NCBI GenBank assembly: GCA_025331445.1
Contig: JAIWNE010000059.1
Span: 1 to 64,000 of the forward strand
Source of the DNA: Blakeslea trispora
Taxonomy: Eukaryota > Mucoromycota > Mucoromycetes > Mucorales > Choanephoraceae
DNA: 64,000 bases
Direction: 5' to 3'
Shown here piece after piece: positions 34,089 to 46,536 of the stretch. Under the pieces are notes generated by a model. That model was not told the origin of the DNA. It saw only the letters and a list, made by a program, of their open reading frames with translations, and made no database searches. The position numbers were made by a program, and so were the translations under genes. Within the stretch, counting starts at the first letter, position 1. Every line of letters begins with the position of its first letter.

Positions 34089-36313
34089 ATGAGTGACTTT
34101 ATCAACAGCTTGTTGTATGGATTTACCAACATTCTCTCTGTTGGCCCCGAGCCTCCAAGAGAAGGTGAAGAGGGTTGTTCCGGATCAAGCGGTTCAGGCT
34201 GTTGTCGAGATCAGCCCAACCAAGCTACCGACGGCTGCTGTCAAAGCACTACCACAAAACAAGCCGAAACAAAAGCAGATGGATGTTGTGGCGGAAACAA
34301 GGAAAAATCTTGTGCATGCGAGTCTACCAATGAACCTATCGTGATTGATAATTTGAAAATTATCTTTTCTACCTTGACAGGCACAGCTAAAGTGTTGGCT
34401 ACTGAAATGCAACAAAAGATTGAAAAGAACGATCATGTTACAGTTGGAAAGTTAGAGGTGATGGATGTGACAGAGTATGATAATGACCAACTTTTGCAAG
34501 AAACAGCCGTTTGTGTCTTTATTTTATCTACATACAATGTAGAAGGTCCATTGGATTGGTAAAGAAAAAAAAAAGATTATAACAGCAGCAAAGTATGCAT
34601 GTTATTGACTGAATTCAACAAAATAGGTTCACTAATTGGCTTCATGATCTTCGTTATGATTTCCGTGTGGACCGTGATGCTCTCAAGAAACTTCGTTATG
34701 CTGTATGTGGTTTAGGTGATTCTGCCTATGGAAATGAATTTAACATTGCTGCTGCCAACATTGATAAATGGCTTGGAAGATTAGGTGCCACCCGTATCTA
34801 TCCTTTGGGTGAATGTGACAAGAATGCTGATCAAAAGGGTCAATTCGATGTTTGGTCTAATGGATTTGTGTCTGAACTACAAGACAAGCACAGTTTAGAA
34901 TTCTCACCAACCAACATTGCATTCCAATCTGACGATGAAGATGAAGAGGATGAAGAGGGCGATTCAGAAGAAGCTCAAATAGATGTAGATGGCACTGGTT
35001 CAGGAGACGAAATGGTCGATTTGGAAGATATGGGTAACATGGCTAGTAAGATCAAAGCTGCCAAAGCTAAGCGTGCTGAAGAAGAACAAGAGTTTGAGAA
35101 CAGTAAGGCCAAGCCAAGACGACAAATTGGAAATGACGATACACCCAAGAAGGCTGTTCAGCCCCGTGCTATGGTGTCTCCTATGATTCACAAGAACTTG
35201 ACCAAGCAAGGCTACAAAGTAGTCGGTACTCACTCGGGCGTCAAGATTTGTCGTTGGACAAAGTCTGCTCTTCGTGGTCGTGGTTTCTGTTACAAGCATG
35301 CCTTCTATGGTATCCAATCTCATTTGTGTATGGAAACTACTCCTTCATTAGCATGTGCCAACAAGTGTGTCTTTTGTTGGAGACACCATACAAACCCTGT
35401 TGGTACTACATGGCGTTGGCAAGTAGATGATCCTCAATTTATTTTGGATGGTGCAATGGAAAATCATTACAAGATGATCAAGCAATTGAAGGGTGTACCT
35501 GGTGTAAAGGCTGAACGATTCCAAGAAGCCTTCACTATCCGTCACTGTGCTTTATCGCTTGTCGGTGAACCCATCTTTTATCCTCACATTAACGAATTTG
35601 TGACCAAACTGCACGAAAAGAACATTTCTTCTTTCTTGGTCACAAACGCTCAATTCCCCGATAAGATTGCTGATATGGTTCCTGTCACTCAACTTTATGT
35701 GAGTGTGGATGCCGCTACTAAGGAAAGTCTGAAGAAGATCGATCGTCCTTTATTCAGAGACTTTTGGGAACGATTCTTGAATTGTCTGGAACAATTATCG
35801 CTCAAGGGACAACGTACAGTCTACCGTATGACTTTGGTAAAGGGTCACAACACAGCTGAGATTGATGGTTATGTTGAATTGATCCGTCGTGGCAAGCCTT
35901 CCTTCATTGAAGTCAAGGGTGTCACCTATTGTGGTTACAGTGGTGCTAGCGATTTGACAATGGCCAATGTACCTTTCCATGTTGAAGTCATTGATTTCTG
36001 TCGCCAGTTAGTTGCCAAGTTGGATGGAGAATATGAAATTTCAGCTGAACATGCCCACTCTTGCTCTCTATTGATTGCTCACAAGAGCTTCAAGGTAAAT
36101 GGTGAATGGCATACACATATTGATTATCCAAAGTTCTTTGAACTTGTTAAGAGTGGAAAACCTTTCAACAGTTTGGATTACATGGCCAAGACACCAGACT
36201 GGGCCCTTCATGGTCATGAAGCAGCCGGCTTTGATCCTAACGAAACACGCCATTACCGAAAGAACCGAAAGATTGTTACACCACCTGTCATACCTGCAGT
36301 TGGAACTGCCTAA
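34089..36313 (+). CDS. TYW1: tRNA wybutosine synthase TYW1 (flavodoxin + radical SAM)
   Basis: Two exons (34089-34558, 34627-36313) give 718 aa. TYW1 condenses N1-methylguanosine at position 37 of tRNA-Phe with pyruvate to form 4-demethylwyosine. The flavodoxin-like domain (IIFSTLTGTAKVLATEM, FILSTYNVEGPLDW, YAVCGLGDSAYGNEF) binds FMN and reduces the cluster. An acidic linker (DDEDEEDEEGDSEE) follows. The radical SAM core has the CxxxCxxC motif in CANKCVFCWRHHTNPVGT. The conserved C-terminus includes EVKGVTYCGYSG and EHAHSCSLL. An odd feature is a Cys-rich N-terminal stretch with three CC pairs (GCCRDQ, GCCQST, GCCGGN) and CAC before the flavodoxin domain. It ends convergently with the MAPKKK gene, about 326 bp away. 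Confidence 0.96.
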
Positions 36314-36639
36314 GACAATCCTGTTATTTTTATTATTATAATGTTGTTCATTTACTGTTAATACCAAATTACAAAAAAAAAGCAAAAAGTAAATAAATTC
36401 TATCATCCAAAGAAATCGTGTGTTGATGTTGCGATAATTTAAACGTTTGACACAAATCAAGCATCGTTCATATTGTTTGCAAAAAGAAAAAAAGATACGG
36501 TAAAGATAAACCACTGGTGGCATACGCTCATTCCTCATATAAAACGCTTTCATCTCATATACACCTACCTCTAGTTTTGAATACAAAGGCATGGCAAGTA
36601 AACTCATACGCTTTTTGTTTTTGAACTATGCAAAATCGT
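36314..36639. other. Convergent 3' gap
   Basis: About 326 bp between the stop codons of TYW1 (+) and the MAPKKK (-). Holds A/T runs that could act as poly(A) signals for either. A minus-strand ORF at 36068-36607 partly overlapping TYW1 looks like chance. Confidence 0.5.
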
Positions 36640-39600
36640 TTATTTATTTACAGAAGTTTGTGAGGCAATGTTTTGAAAATAGGCTTGTGTCTGCGCACCA
36701 TTTTCATGACTAGAAGTCATACCATCAATAGCCAAACTATTAGGAATACTACGAACCAATGGGCGGTCTAGTGACTGTACAGAACCAATAGATCGTACCA
36801 TTGGTGGAATCTCATTTCCGCCATTGTACTCTGATAGGTTATGCGCTGTATTGATCCATTGTTCATCGCCATGAGCTAGCATATCACTTGGATCACCTTC
36901 TTGTGTAGGTGGCGGCAGTTGAGGCTCTTCACTGTAGCTGTCTAAATAACTTGTAATCCAAGGATGATTCAAAAGTTCCTCTGCGTTTGGACGCTTATTG
37001 GGATCTCGAACAAAACATTTCTTTAAAAAGTCAATGCCAGGACCTGAAAGCTGAGATGCATCTGGTAAGGGAGGGTGACCGGTTACAACATGATACATAA
37101 CAGACCATTCGTTCTCTAGAGTGCTCCAAGGACGACGACCAGTGGCCATCTGCACAATACAGCAACCAAGAGACCAAATGTCCATAGAACCTTTACGACC
37201 TGTATTGCTACCAGTGATAACTTCAGGTGCCTAATAGAATCATATACATATCTTAGAACGAGCAGCTTTATACCAGCAACATTGATTTACTTACCATATA
37301 CATAGGTGTACCTGCCAAACTGTTAACATTCATATTTACAGTAGGTCGGCCCATTGTTCTTTGTCCTTTAGCTAAAATCTTGGCAGCACCAAAATCAGAT
37401 AGTTTCAGTTGACCTTGATAATCAATCAAAATGTCTAAATAAGAGAAAGAAATCAATATACATATGAAAACACAACAAGGTGCATGGTATTTACTATCTG
37501 GCTTAATATCACGGTGAACAATATTGTTGCCGTGAAGATAAGCTAGACCACTAAGTAGTTGATATGCATAGTCCACAATATACAATTCATCTTCTATACG
37601 TCCACCATGATCAAGAAGAGCACCAAGACTACCATTCTCACAGTACTCCATAAATATATATACACGATCACGATGCACTTCCTAAACAAACAAAGTCAAT
37701 GAGAAAGACGCGTTTTGCAGATTAGGTCTCTACCAACTTACCATGCCAAAGTATTGAACAATATTACGATGATGCAACATTTCCATCACCTTCATTTCTT
37801 CCTTGATCGATTTGTGCAGGGCAGACAAAGAGCTTGAATCTGGGAATCGAATTTCCTTGACAGCCATGACGGTAGAGGTGTCCAAATTAATAGCCAAATA
37901 AACTGCACCAAAAGTACCTGCACCAATAAATCGACCTTGTTGCCATTTAAAGGAGATATTGGATGAAGAAGGTGCCAGAAACACAAGGGACTGATCTTCA
38001 GGCTTTTGGTCGTCCAAAATCTTACCAATAACCTTGCGTTCCTGTTCATCCTCTGTCCGCTTTGATTCAAGTTCGATAATTTTACGCATCCAAGCATCAC
38101 GAATATAAATGACACCACCTCCTCCTGTGATGGCTGCATCGTTAGCAGCACCAAAGGTCGAACTGGTTGTAATGTTGTCTTTGTCCGAGCTTTTCGATGT
38201 CATGTAAGAATTTCTCTTGGCTGTCAGGCCGCGGCGGCGTTGCTGGTCTTCTTTCAGCTGAAGTTCATAGGTGTATCGAGTACCGAGTACATCAAAATGA
38301 GAGATCAACAAGGCAACACATCGCGCTACTTTACTCTGAAGGGTAGCAAACTCGTTCTCTGTCAATGCCAAAATATTAACACCGCGTGTCATCATATGAA
38401 CAAACTCAAGAGCAGCCACTGCCCAACGGAATGTCTTTCGGTCAGAGGGGATACAGTCGTCTGTGATAAAGCAAATCCAATCAATAGCCAGTCGAACCAG
38501 CTTGAGATCAAGTTGAAGTCGAACAGCCAGTTCCAAAAACTTGGAGGCACGGATACCAAAGTCACTAGCAAAACTGAAACATTCTTCTACTAGTTCTTGA
38601 CAGCCTAGACTTAGTGTTTGGTCACGAATCATGCCTACACTAGAAATAGTTGAATCGGCTAATTTAAAGACTGTCATCTTGATCTTGTAGAGCTCTTTGT
38701 TGATTCGGGGAATATGAGCACGATGTTCTTGAATAATCTCGATCCCTGAGTGTTGTACGGCAGACCAGAAAGAAGCTTTGACGGAGTTCAGCTTCTGTGC
38801 ATCACCTGTGGTCAATCGTACACGCTTTGTCTTGATACCCAAATGAATAAAGGGAGTAGGTACTTGAACAATTTCACCTGTCCACATGATATTTTGCCAG
38901 GGCGAAAAGACCAAAATATAATCATCATAGCTTCCATTCTGTACGTTGAGTTCATTTGGCATCAAGGGTGTAGATGGTTGTGGTGCTTTACTGTTAGCAA
39001 AACAAGATCGAATCAACGTTTGAATCACATCTTCTCTGTTATAGAGTGAAGGAGAAGCAATGATATAGACTCGATCTTCTTCAAAAGATCCCGTATAGAC
39101 TAAAAAGTGGCCTGTTTCGACAAGGCAGGCCACAAACTTGTCCATATTGTCATTATCCAAAACATATTCAGCTGAATTTTCAAATTGGCTCAAAAAGAAT
39201 CTTTATACACAGAAACCATAGATTAGTCACCATCTTTCATATAGAAGAAAAAGAAGGACATACCTTGCAAACTGCAATAACTTTCTAGCACGCATACGCA
39301 TTGTATGTAATAACTTTGTGTATTTGACTTCGATACCTCCATCTACAGATTCAGGTGGTATTTTTAGGCTGGAAATATAATCATTCATCACATCTGCCAA
39401 TAATCTGTTTGTCAGTGAACTAGAGAATTGAAAAAAAAATATCAATGATCTGCATATGGCTGATGGATTCACAAAGGCATACCAGAATTGTTCTGCACAC
39501 TCCCAATCAGCTGTATCTACGACTTGACACACAGTGCCTTGTAGGAAAGCCCATTCCTTTTCCATGACTTCCTTTTCTCTCAAATTGTTCTCTTTTTCGA

Positions 39601-40933
39601 GGTTCAGTTTCCAGGTGATCAATTTGAAATAAAAGCGCACAGACTCCATCAAGACATGATCGTAGTTTCGCTCAAATGGCTCATCTGAGTCTAGTTTCCA
39701 TCCAGGCGCCGAGCTTGTCAGCTCCTCGTACTGACGCTTAACTCGACAGGCAAGTGAGAGCAAGCTTCGATAATCTTCCATCATGGTGTCGACCATCTGT
39801 TTTGGTGGTTCCTGCATACGATTTTTGTATTCAAGACGAAGCTTTAAGGCTTCTTCAACAAGCGATATAGGAAAATAAGCCAATTGGCGCAACTGAGAGA
39901 TAAATGAAGGCAAGTTCATTTCCTTAAACTGACTAGCATTGTAAATCATGGTTTCTTTTGACTTGACCAAAAGCAGGTTGAGAGCAGACAAGGTGCGCTT
40001 ATCAAAGGTATCTTGGAGAGCGGATTCTTTCAAGAGTCGCTCAACAAATGAGGTATCGTCTCTTCCAGCCTGATCCTCTTTATGAGTTTCTTTGTTCTTA
40101 GTCGAAGGATCAGATGAATTCGGTCGAGAAATCTGAAGGTCCTCTGAGCCGGTCCAGTTCCTTAAGATCTTGTACTGCATACTCAGACTTCGAGTAATTG
40201 TGCACCATGAATTAAGTGCATCCAACTTGGTTTGGAACTCTATGGAGCCATACTTTGGGTGTGCAAGGATGAGTTCGGCGCGCGTTGTATACAGCGATTC
40301 AATACGGTCTACATTCTTAAGAACTTCGGCAACCTTTCTAAGCGATGAATCCTGCTCACTTTTCTCTACTTTGAATTCCATGACCATGTCAAGCACACTA
40401 TCGATCTCTTTGCGGTTCTCTTCTAGCGATTTTTGCTCTTGCAAAATGGTCCTGCCACGCAAAAGTGCACGAAGTGAGAGCCAGATTTCCTGAGTTGGTT
40501 TTTCTGGTGCAAACTTGTCTGAGCTTGACAGTCGTTTCTTTTCAGACTTTATGACTTCACCCAACAGTACAGACTGAAGCATCTGTTGCCATTCTAAACG
40601 TTCATGACTGACTTCGGGAGATACAGCCGAGACTGCTTGATTGCGAGCATAAAGCTGGTTGAAAGCTGATTCATCTTCATCGCTGTTACTCTGGTCGTCT
40701 TCATCACTGTAATCGTCCTCGTCTACGTAAGGGTTATGGGAGATGGGTGTTGCATAGTTATTCGAGAAATGCCAGGAAGGCATTGTGTTGTAACCATTAA
40801 GGAATCCAGACTCTATTAGTGGTGCGCCATCAGGTATATTGTTCTGTGTCTCTTCTTGCTCCGGCTGACCAAAATATTGTTCATCCATATCATTATCATG
40901 CTGTGTCCAGTGAACTCTTCTGGCATTCTCCAT
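36640..40933 (-). CDS. SSK2/Wis4-type MAP kinase kinase kinase (HOG pathway)
   Basis: Five exons (39264-40933, 37742-39200, 37495-37681, 37295-37434, 36640-37230) give 1348 aa. The long N-terminal half is helical with an acidic stretch (DEDDYSDEDDQSNSDEDES), matching the regulatory region of Ssk2/Ssk22/Wis4. The C-terminal kinase domain is complete: glycine loop GAGTFGAVY, VAIK-type lysine in MAVKEIRF, helix C Glu in SIKEEMKVME, HRDIKPDN, SDFGAAK, GTPMYMAPEV, and IVQMATGRRPW. It phosphorylates a Pbs2-like MAPKK upstream of Hog1/p38 in osmotic and oxidative stress. After the kinase domain is a Ser/Pro tail of about 120 residues. Intron positions fall at conserved kinase motifs (PDN, YM-APE). 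Confidence 0.95.
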
Positions 40934-41334
40934 TTTGTTTTCTTTGATTTAATGAAGTCGCAAGAATGAATTATCGTGTGTATGTTTTTTCTCGCTCCTC
41001 TTTTTTGTTATTTTTTAGTATTCAGTCAAGAGAGAAATTAATTGTTTGTTTTCAAAAGAAAGAAAAAAGAGAGAGAATTAAAGAAAAAGGGCAAAAAATC
41101 GAACAAGCGGAGTTGTGCTTGTGTGTATTTATGTGTGGGGTTTGGACACACTTTTTATCTGTAAACGATAGTCTTGAACTAAATGGTGCAATGAAGCATA
41201 TCTTTTTACCAAATAATCTCGCGCTCCATCCCTTTTCTTTTTGTTTTGTACTACACTACATGTGAAATTATAATAATTTCTTTCTTGTTTTCTTCCTCTT
41301 CTTCTTTTTTTTTATTTTTTATTGACAAATTAGA
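40934..41334. other. Divergent promoter region
   Basis: 400 bp between the MAPKKK start (minus) and the LPAAT start (plus). Pyrimidine-rich runs lie just before both ATGs. The ORF at 40966-41265 is unlikely to be real. Confidence 0.55.
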
Positions 41335-42350
41335 ATGACTCAAAGAGGTATGCTGTTTAAAAAGAAAAAGATTAAACTATACACTAAAACAGAATCATTG
41401 GCTTTTTCTTAGAGAGACTTGTGCGCAAGTGGCCACTAGCATTGAGTTCCGCTGTTGGATTGGTTGTATTTCAAGCCATCTTTCGTAAGAGAGGTGGGTT
41501 TGTCTACCGACAAATAGTTGCTTTAATCTGTATTGCATCTTCAGCTTTCTATGGCACTTTTGCTTCTTTGATATTGCCTCTTTTTGGAAAGGCACATTTG
41601 ATCAACTGGTCTGTGGCAAGAGTTGAGTATTATTTGTCAAAGACATTTTTGGGTATCACAGCAACAGTAGAAGGGAAAGAGAACCTGCCAAAGGAAGGAC
41701 AACAGGTAGTTTATGTCTGCAATCATCAATCTATGATGGATATTATGTGTATGGCCAGTGTATTTCCCAAACATACCTCGGTTGTAGCTAAAAAGGCAAT
41801 CAAATATTACCCCTTTCTGGGCTGGTTTAGTAAAATGAAAGAGAACAAAGATGACTTTTTACATGGATATTGATTTTTTCTTAATACAAGTGATACTTAG
41901 TAAAGCTATTTTTCTTGATCGGGCAGATCGTGCAAGTGCAGTAAAGGAAGCAAGAAGAGCTGCCATTGATATACAACGAAAGAAAACAAGCGTCTGGATT
42001 TTCCCTGAAGGAACCCGAGGCAACAGTTCCAAGATTGATCTATTACCATTTAAGAAAGGTGCATTCTATATGGCAACACAGGCTAAAGTGCCTATTGTAC
42101 CTATTGTGATTGCCAACTATAAAGATATTTATCATGCTAAATCAAAAAGATTTAGTTATGGTGATATCAAGATCAAAAGTAAGAACCAAACGGTTTTGTG
42201 TAGCACAAACTCATTCCTTTTTCTCTAGTTTTGACTCAAATACCCACTGACAAGATGTCAGAAGATTCCATAGCTGTCAATCAATTGACAAGCCTTGTAA
42301 GAGATCAAATGCTGAACACACTGAAGGAAATTAGTCAAGAAAAGGAATAG
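41335..42350 (+). CDS. 1-acyl-sn-glycerol-3-phosphate acyltransferase (LPAAT, Slc1/PlsC type)
   Basis: Four exons (41335-41347, 41413-41829, 41891-42178, 42229-42350) give 279 aa. The enzyme acylates lysophosphatidic acid to phosphatidic acid in the ER membrane. Two N-terminal hydrophobic segments are visible (LALSSAVGLVVFQAIF and IVALICIASSAFYGTFASLILPLF). The catalytic HX4D motif is NHQSMMD, and the substrate motifs FPEGTRGN and VPIVPIVI follow, with IFLDRADR between. The first exon encodes only four residues plus one base (MTQR), and the intron after WFM lies between the first and second acyltransferase motifs. Its stop is only 16 bp from that of VPS36, so transcripts probably overlap. Confidence 0.94.
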
Positions 42351-42366
42351 TTGTTTTTTCTTTTCT

Positions 42367-44167
42367 TTATGTATTCTGAATTCGATTAAACAAGTTTTCA
42401 TAAAAGCTCAAGCCGGTAGGCCCTTCATCACGACAAATAAATCCCATTCTTTCTGTCATCATCAGTTGCTCTGTAGCCACTGGCAATGCCAGTTTTTCAA
42501 GCTCAGCCAGTTTCAACGCTGTCAGTAAACCGCCTTGATGTTGAACATGTTTCAGCACACGAGAAGCTGCCCTACTATCATCCATATCCATCGACTGAAT
42601 CACTAAAAGACCACTAGAGAACTTTCGCAGTCGAAATGGAAGTCTTAGTGATTCAAATTGTTGGCTTGCTTTATAAAGATCCTCTGGTGAAATTAACGCT
42701 GAAGACCTATGTGCTCAGTTATCGACTGACAAATAAGCTTCCACCTATCTCTTTGGACTTACCAACACCTCTGGATCGATTGAATATACAATAGACATCA
42801 GTCAGTGATTTCATATCGTCCTGTCTCTCAAAGAATTTGCTTAGAAAATCGGCCAATTCTTTTGAGAGTTCCTGATGGTAGATTGAACCAGCAGAACTTC
42901 TGTTTTAGAAGAAGACGATCAGTATCATGTTTTATCTGTGTATACACAGACAAGGCTTACTTTGTTACGGGTGAAACAATACCGAGATTCAATAAATGAG
43001 TTCGCAGTGTAGACATTTCACTATCTTCATTCTGTGTCTCTTTGGTCACTTTGTTAGAAATGGATTCAGCCAACTTGACCATCTCGGTTGCTTTGGCCAT
43101 CAGCCTATCTAAATCTTGAAAAGCATCTGTCATAGTTTCATTGGCTTCTAATGTTGTCTTTTGAATCCGGTCTTCAATAGCATCTATTCATATAACATAA
43201 ATTCATCTTTCCCTTTGAAGACTAAATGTCTTACTTACTGATACCCACACCACGTACAACAGGAGTCATTGAAACTTGTTTTACCTATTTGATTTCATGA
43301 GTCCTGAGAGACAAGAATAGCAAGAGAAAAACGCTACCTTCTCCCATTGTTTTGTATTGAGTGCTGTCTTTAGTTTGGAAAGAAAGGCTGCTTGTCCTCC
43401 ATGACGAAAAGAGAGACGAATTTGCCCTGACTGAGCTGTTGACTGACTAGAAGATGGTGTTGGCAGAGGTTCTTTGGGCAACTCGGCACCACACATTTCG
43501 CATTGAATCATACTCGGATGGTTTTGAAAGGTACAGACAGTACATGTACTGGCATCCATAGCTGTACTAGTGTGTGATACAACTGTGCTTTCTGTTTGCT
43601 CATTTCGCACGCCGCATAATTCACATTTATCAGAAGAAGCTTTGTTTGAAAAGAAACAGATAGGACAGGCCCAAACGCTTTGGTTGCCAGAGACAGGATG
43701 GCTCTTGGCATCAGCAGATTTAGCTTGAGCTTCCGGCTGTACATCCAAAATGATCTTGGGTGAAGATCTTAAGAAACCACTCTATTTCATTAGCGAATAG
43801 TTAGACAAAAGTATAAACTAAATAATAAAAAAGACGCATACATAACTATCTACATGTTGAATCTGACAGAGACTTAACTCTAACGAGCGTTCAAGAGGTG
43901 CAGTGCTGTCAACATAAATGATGCGATGGGTTGTCAGGTAACATATGCCATCTTGGAAATGCTCTACTTTTTGTTTTCTAACATAACACTGTCAATAAGG
44001 AGGGTGTAAAACCTTGACTAAGCAAGTGTCTATTGTTGCTGTTGTAGTTGTTGCTTTCTTTACCCGCTATAAAGGCCTACTTGGTCTTGTTGAATCAAAA
44101 TGGATTCTTCACGTAATAACTCGGGTCTACGAGAAGAAGACAGAATAGTGTCTTTAAAGAATTCCAT
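42367..44167 (-). CDS. VPS36: ESCRT-II subunit Vps36 (GLUE + two NZF fingers)
   Basis: Several exons; start MEFFKDTILSSSRRPELL. The N-terminal GLUE domain (ILIQQDQVGLYSG..., ICYLTTHRIIYVDS, SFRHGGQAAFLSKLKTAL) binds phosphoinositide and ubiquitin. It is interrupted by two NZF-type zinc fingers: WACPICFFSNKASSDKCELC and CTVCTFQNHPSMIQCEMC, the split-GLUE plan of budding yeast, absent in animal EAP45. The C-terminal part has helical and winged-helix EAP30 features (RLMAKATEMVKLAESI, SEMSTLRTHLLNLGIVSPV, DVYCIFNRSRGVGLISPEDL, MGFICRDEGPTGLSFYENLF). It links ubiquitinated cargo to ESCRT-III in multivesicular bodies. Exon boundaries between 42600 and 43300 are approximate; gene ends are firm. Confidence 0.93.
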
Positions 44168-44255
44168 ATAATAGATATTTTAAAAAAAAAAAGGAAAAAG
44201 GACAGTGTTATTTTAAATTATTATTTAAAAGAAAAAAAAAAGGAGGGAAAATAAT

Positions 44256-46122
44256 CTAATCTTGTTCATCAGCTTCTTCAGCTTCCTCTGCCTCATCATC
44301 TTCATCATCTTCATAGTTGGCCTTCAAGTCATCTTCGGAAGGAACAGCATAGATACGAAGAATAGGTCTGTTAGGATCCTTCATCATCACATAGGTACCT
44401 TCAGGCAACTGCAAACACATATCGACAACAGCCTTAACAATACCCCAACCGTTGGTCAAGGACAAGTTCATTTGAGAAGCAAAATCACGAGGCTTGTAAG
44501 CTTGTGTACCGAGAATGACATGGCGTGTGTTGTCCTTGGGGTTGAAACGAGCAACATAACCCAACTTGAGTTGTTCAGCATCAGCCAAGATAGCTTGGAC
44601 GGCCCAACGAGCCAATTTGGCAGCATTGTTTCTCATTTCAGTAGCCACAACAGCACCACGTTGAGAATCTAAACTCTTCTTCCAGGGCAAGGCACCACCA
44701 CCTTGTGCAGCAGAATCGTATTCGTTCAAGGCACGGATGGTCACATAGTTAGTGGCATTACCTTGCTTGACAGCAGCATCAACTTCAGTACGAACAATCA
44801 TACGGATCTTTTCGGCATCTTCAGGAGCATCTGCACTGGTCATGTCGAATTCTCTGTAACGGTAGCCGCAAGAAGCCAATTGATCTTGGGTATCTGCTGT
44901 AGCAAAAGGGTTGGGGTTTTCAAACTTCTCGACAGACTTGGTATCAAGCACTTGGCGAGAGAAGTTTTGGTTAATGTAGGTGGCTTCGGTACAGAGTGAT
45001 GACCATGAGTTGATGGTATCTTTGTCACTCTCAGTAGGAGGATCATATGAGTTTTCGTTGACAGTGACAAAATCAAATACACCACCACGACGCTTGTCCA
45101 AAATAACCTTGCCATCGGCTGTCTTCTTGACAATGATGTCCCAAGGATAGACAGTACGAGTGGCACACATCAAAAGAGAGAGAACAGCGTCTGTGGCAAA
45201 GACGGTGGCACTGCTTTCTTGCATGTACTTTTGAATAACAGGATCTTCAGATGTGGTTGTGTCGTACTTGACGCGGTCAATGTGTGAAAGCATCTTTTCG
45301 TTCTTGGTGTTAACACGATCATAAGCTTTGTTGTAAACATGAACGGAACCATAAGTAGCACTAAAATAAAACACTCATCAGTTACTTCCTCTCTCCCAAT
45401 CAATATCCCTTCGACCCCTCTTTTTCTTTTTTCTTTATGCTTACACATCATTGACTTGAGGAAGGTTGAAGTTCAACTTGCTGAGACGACTGAATTCAAT
45501 TTCATCCAAGACCTTCCAATCGTTACCAATGGTAATAGAAGCATTACGAACACGTTGAGGCTTGTCGTAATCCTTGTAACCATATCTACGCTTGTTGCCT
45601 TGTTGTTGATAGCGACCTGTGGTGGTACGTTGACCAGCAGGACGGAAGCCACCAGCTTGCTTGGTACCTTGAGCACGAGGATTGCGGACATTGCCACCAC
45701 CAACAGCCTTCAAGGCTTGCTTCTTGGTACCAGCAGATCTGTTATCGACAACAGAGAATGAAGATTCATCCTCGGTATGGAAGTAAGCAAAGGCAGAGGC
45801 GAAAGAAGCACCATAAGCTTGGTGTTGATCTTTAAGAAAAGTAAGCATGGTATTGTTCTCGTTTTCTTTTTGCTTTTTTACCTTTGTTGAAACGGTTGAA
45901 ACCTGTTCTGCCTTGACGACCACCAGTGGTCTCTCTGTTGTCTTGCTTTTGACCTTCAGGGTTGGTCCAGTCAGCAACACGGCCGAGTTTATCTGCCTTG
46001 CTGTAAGGAGCATAAGGGATCTCACGGAATTGTTCAGGTGTAATGTCACTGGAAGGTCCCCAGCCACTTTCGCTGGCATGGACAGTGGGAAGGAAGAATT
46101 GAGGCTTGCTGGAATCACTCAT
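44256..46122 (-). CDS. EIF3D: Translation initiation factor eIF3 subunit d
   Basis: Three exons (45882-46122, 45445-45829, 44256-45360) give 576 aa. Begins MSDSSKPQFFLPTVHASESGWGPS, the conserved eIF3d start. A Gly/Arg/Gln-rich RNA-binding stretch (RGGF-like: TKQAGGFRPAGQRTTTGRYQQQGNKRRYGY) precedes the cap-binding-fold core (WKVLDEIEFSRLSKLNF, DRVNTKNEKMLSHIDRVKYD, DPVIQKYM, GYVARFNPKDNTRHVILG). It finishes with an acidic tail of Asp/Glu runs. eIF3d joins the eIF3 complex at the 40S ribosome and can bind certain mRNA caps. Saccharomyces lacks it, but Schizosaccharomyces (moe1) and most filamentous fungi keep it. Confidence 0.96.
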
Positions 46123-46536
46123 TGGTCTATGAAATACAGGGAAGTGGATTAGGTTCAACTCGGGCTCATCTGTTTCTCTTTCTTTCTCATACCTTTTTTA
46201 TTTTGGTTTTATGAGTAGATCAACAAGAGAGGGAAAAAAAAAACTTTTCTTCTACTATGAAAGTTTGTGTGACGATCACCTATTTTCAAAACCATATTCG
46301 AAAAAAAAATAGTAAGCTCTAGTCAATGCGCATGGATTATTCTATTACAATAGTTAACTTATATATTTGAAAGACGATAAAACTTCATTTAGAGAGAGTG
46401 GAAAAGTTGCTTTCATTTAGCAACTACTCGTTCAGGATATTCACAATAGAGAATCGAAGAAGCAATACCATCATCCCAATAAACTCTAGTGAGTTGACCA
46501 GAGAGTATGAGTCAAGCGAGGTAGTATAAACACTCT
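46123..46536. other. Intergenic, 5' flank of eIF3d gene
   Basis: About 410 bp of AT-rich DNA upstream of eIF3d, before the first transposon remnant. A-runs at 46232-46242 and 46300-46309. Nothing coding seen. Confidence 0.5.

Noticed and set aside
36068..36607. 179-codon minus-strand ORF at the TYW1 3' end
   Set aside because: Antisense to conserved TYW1 coding sequence and without motifs.
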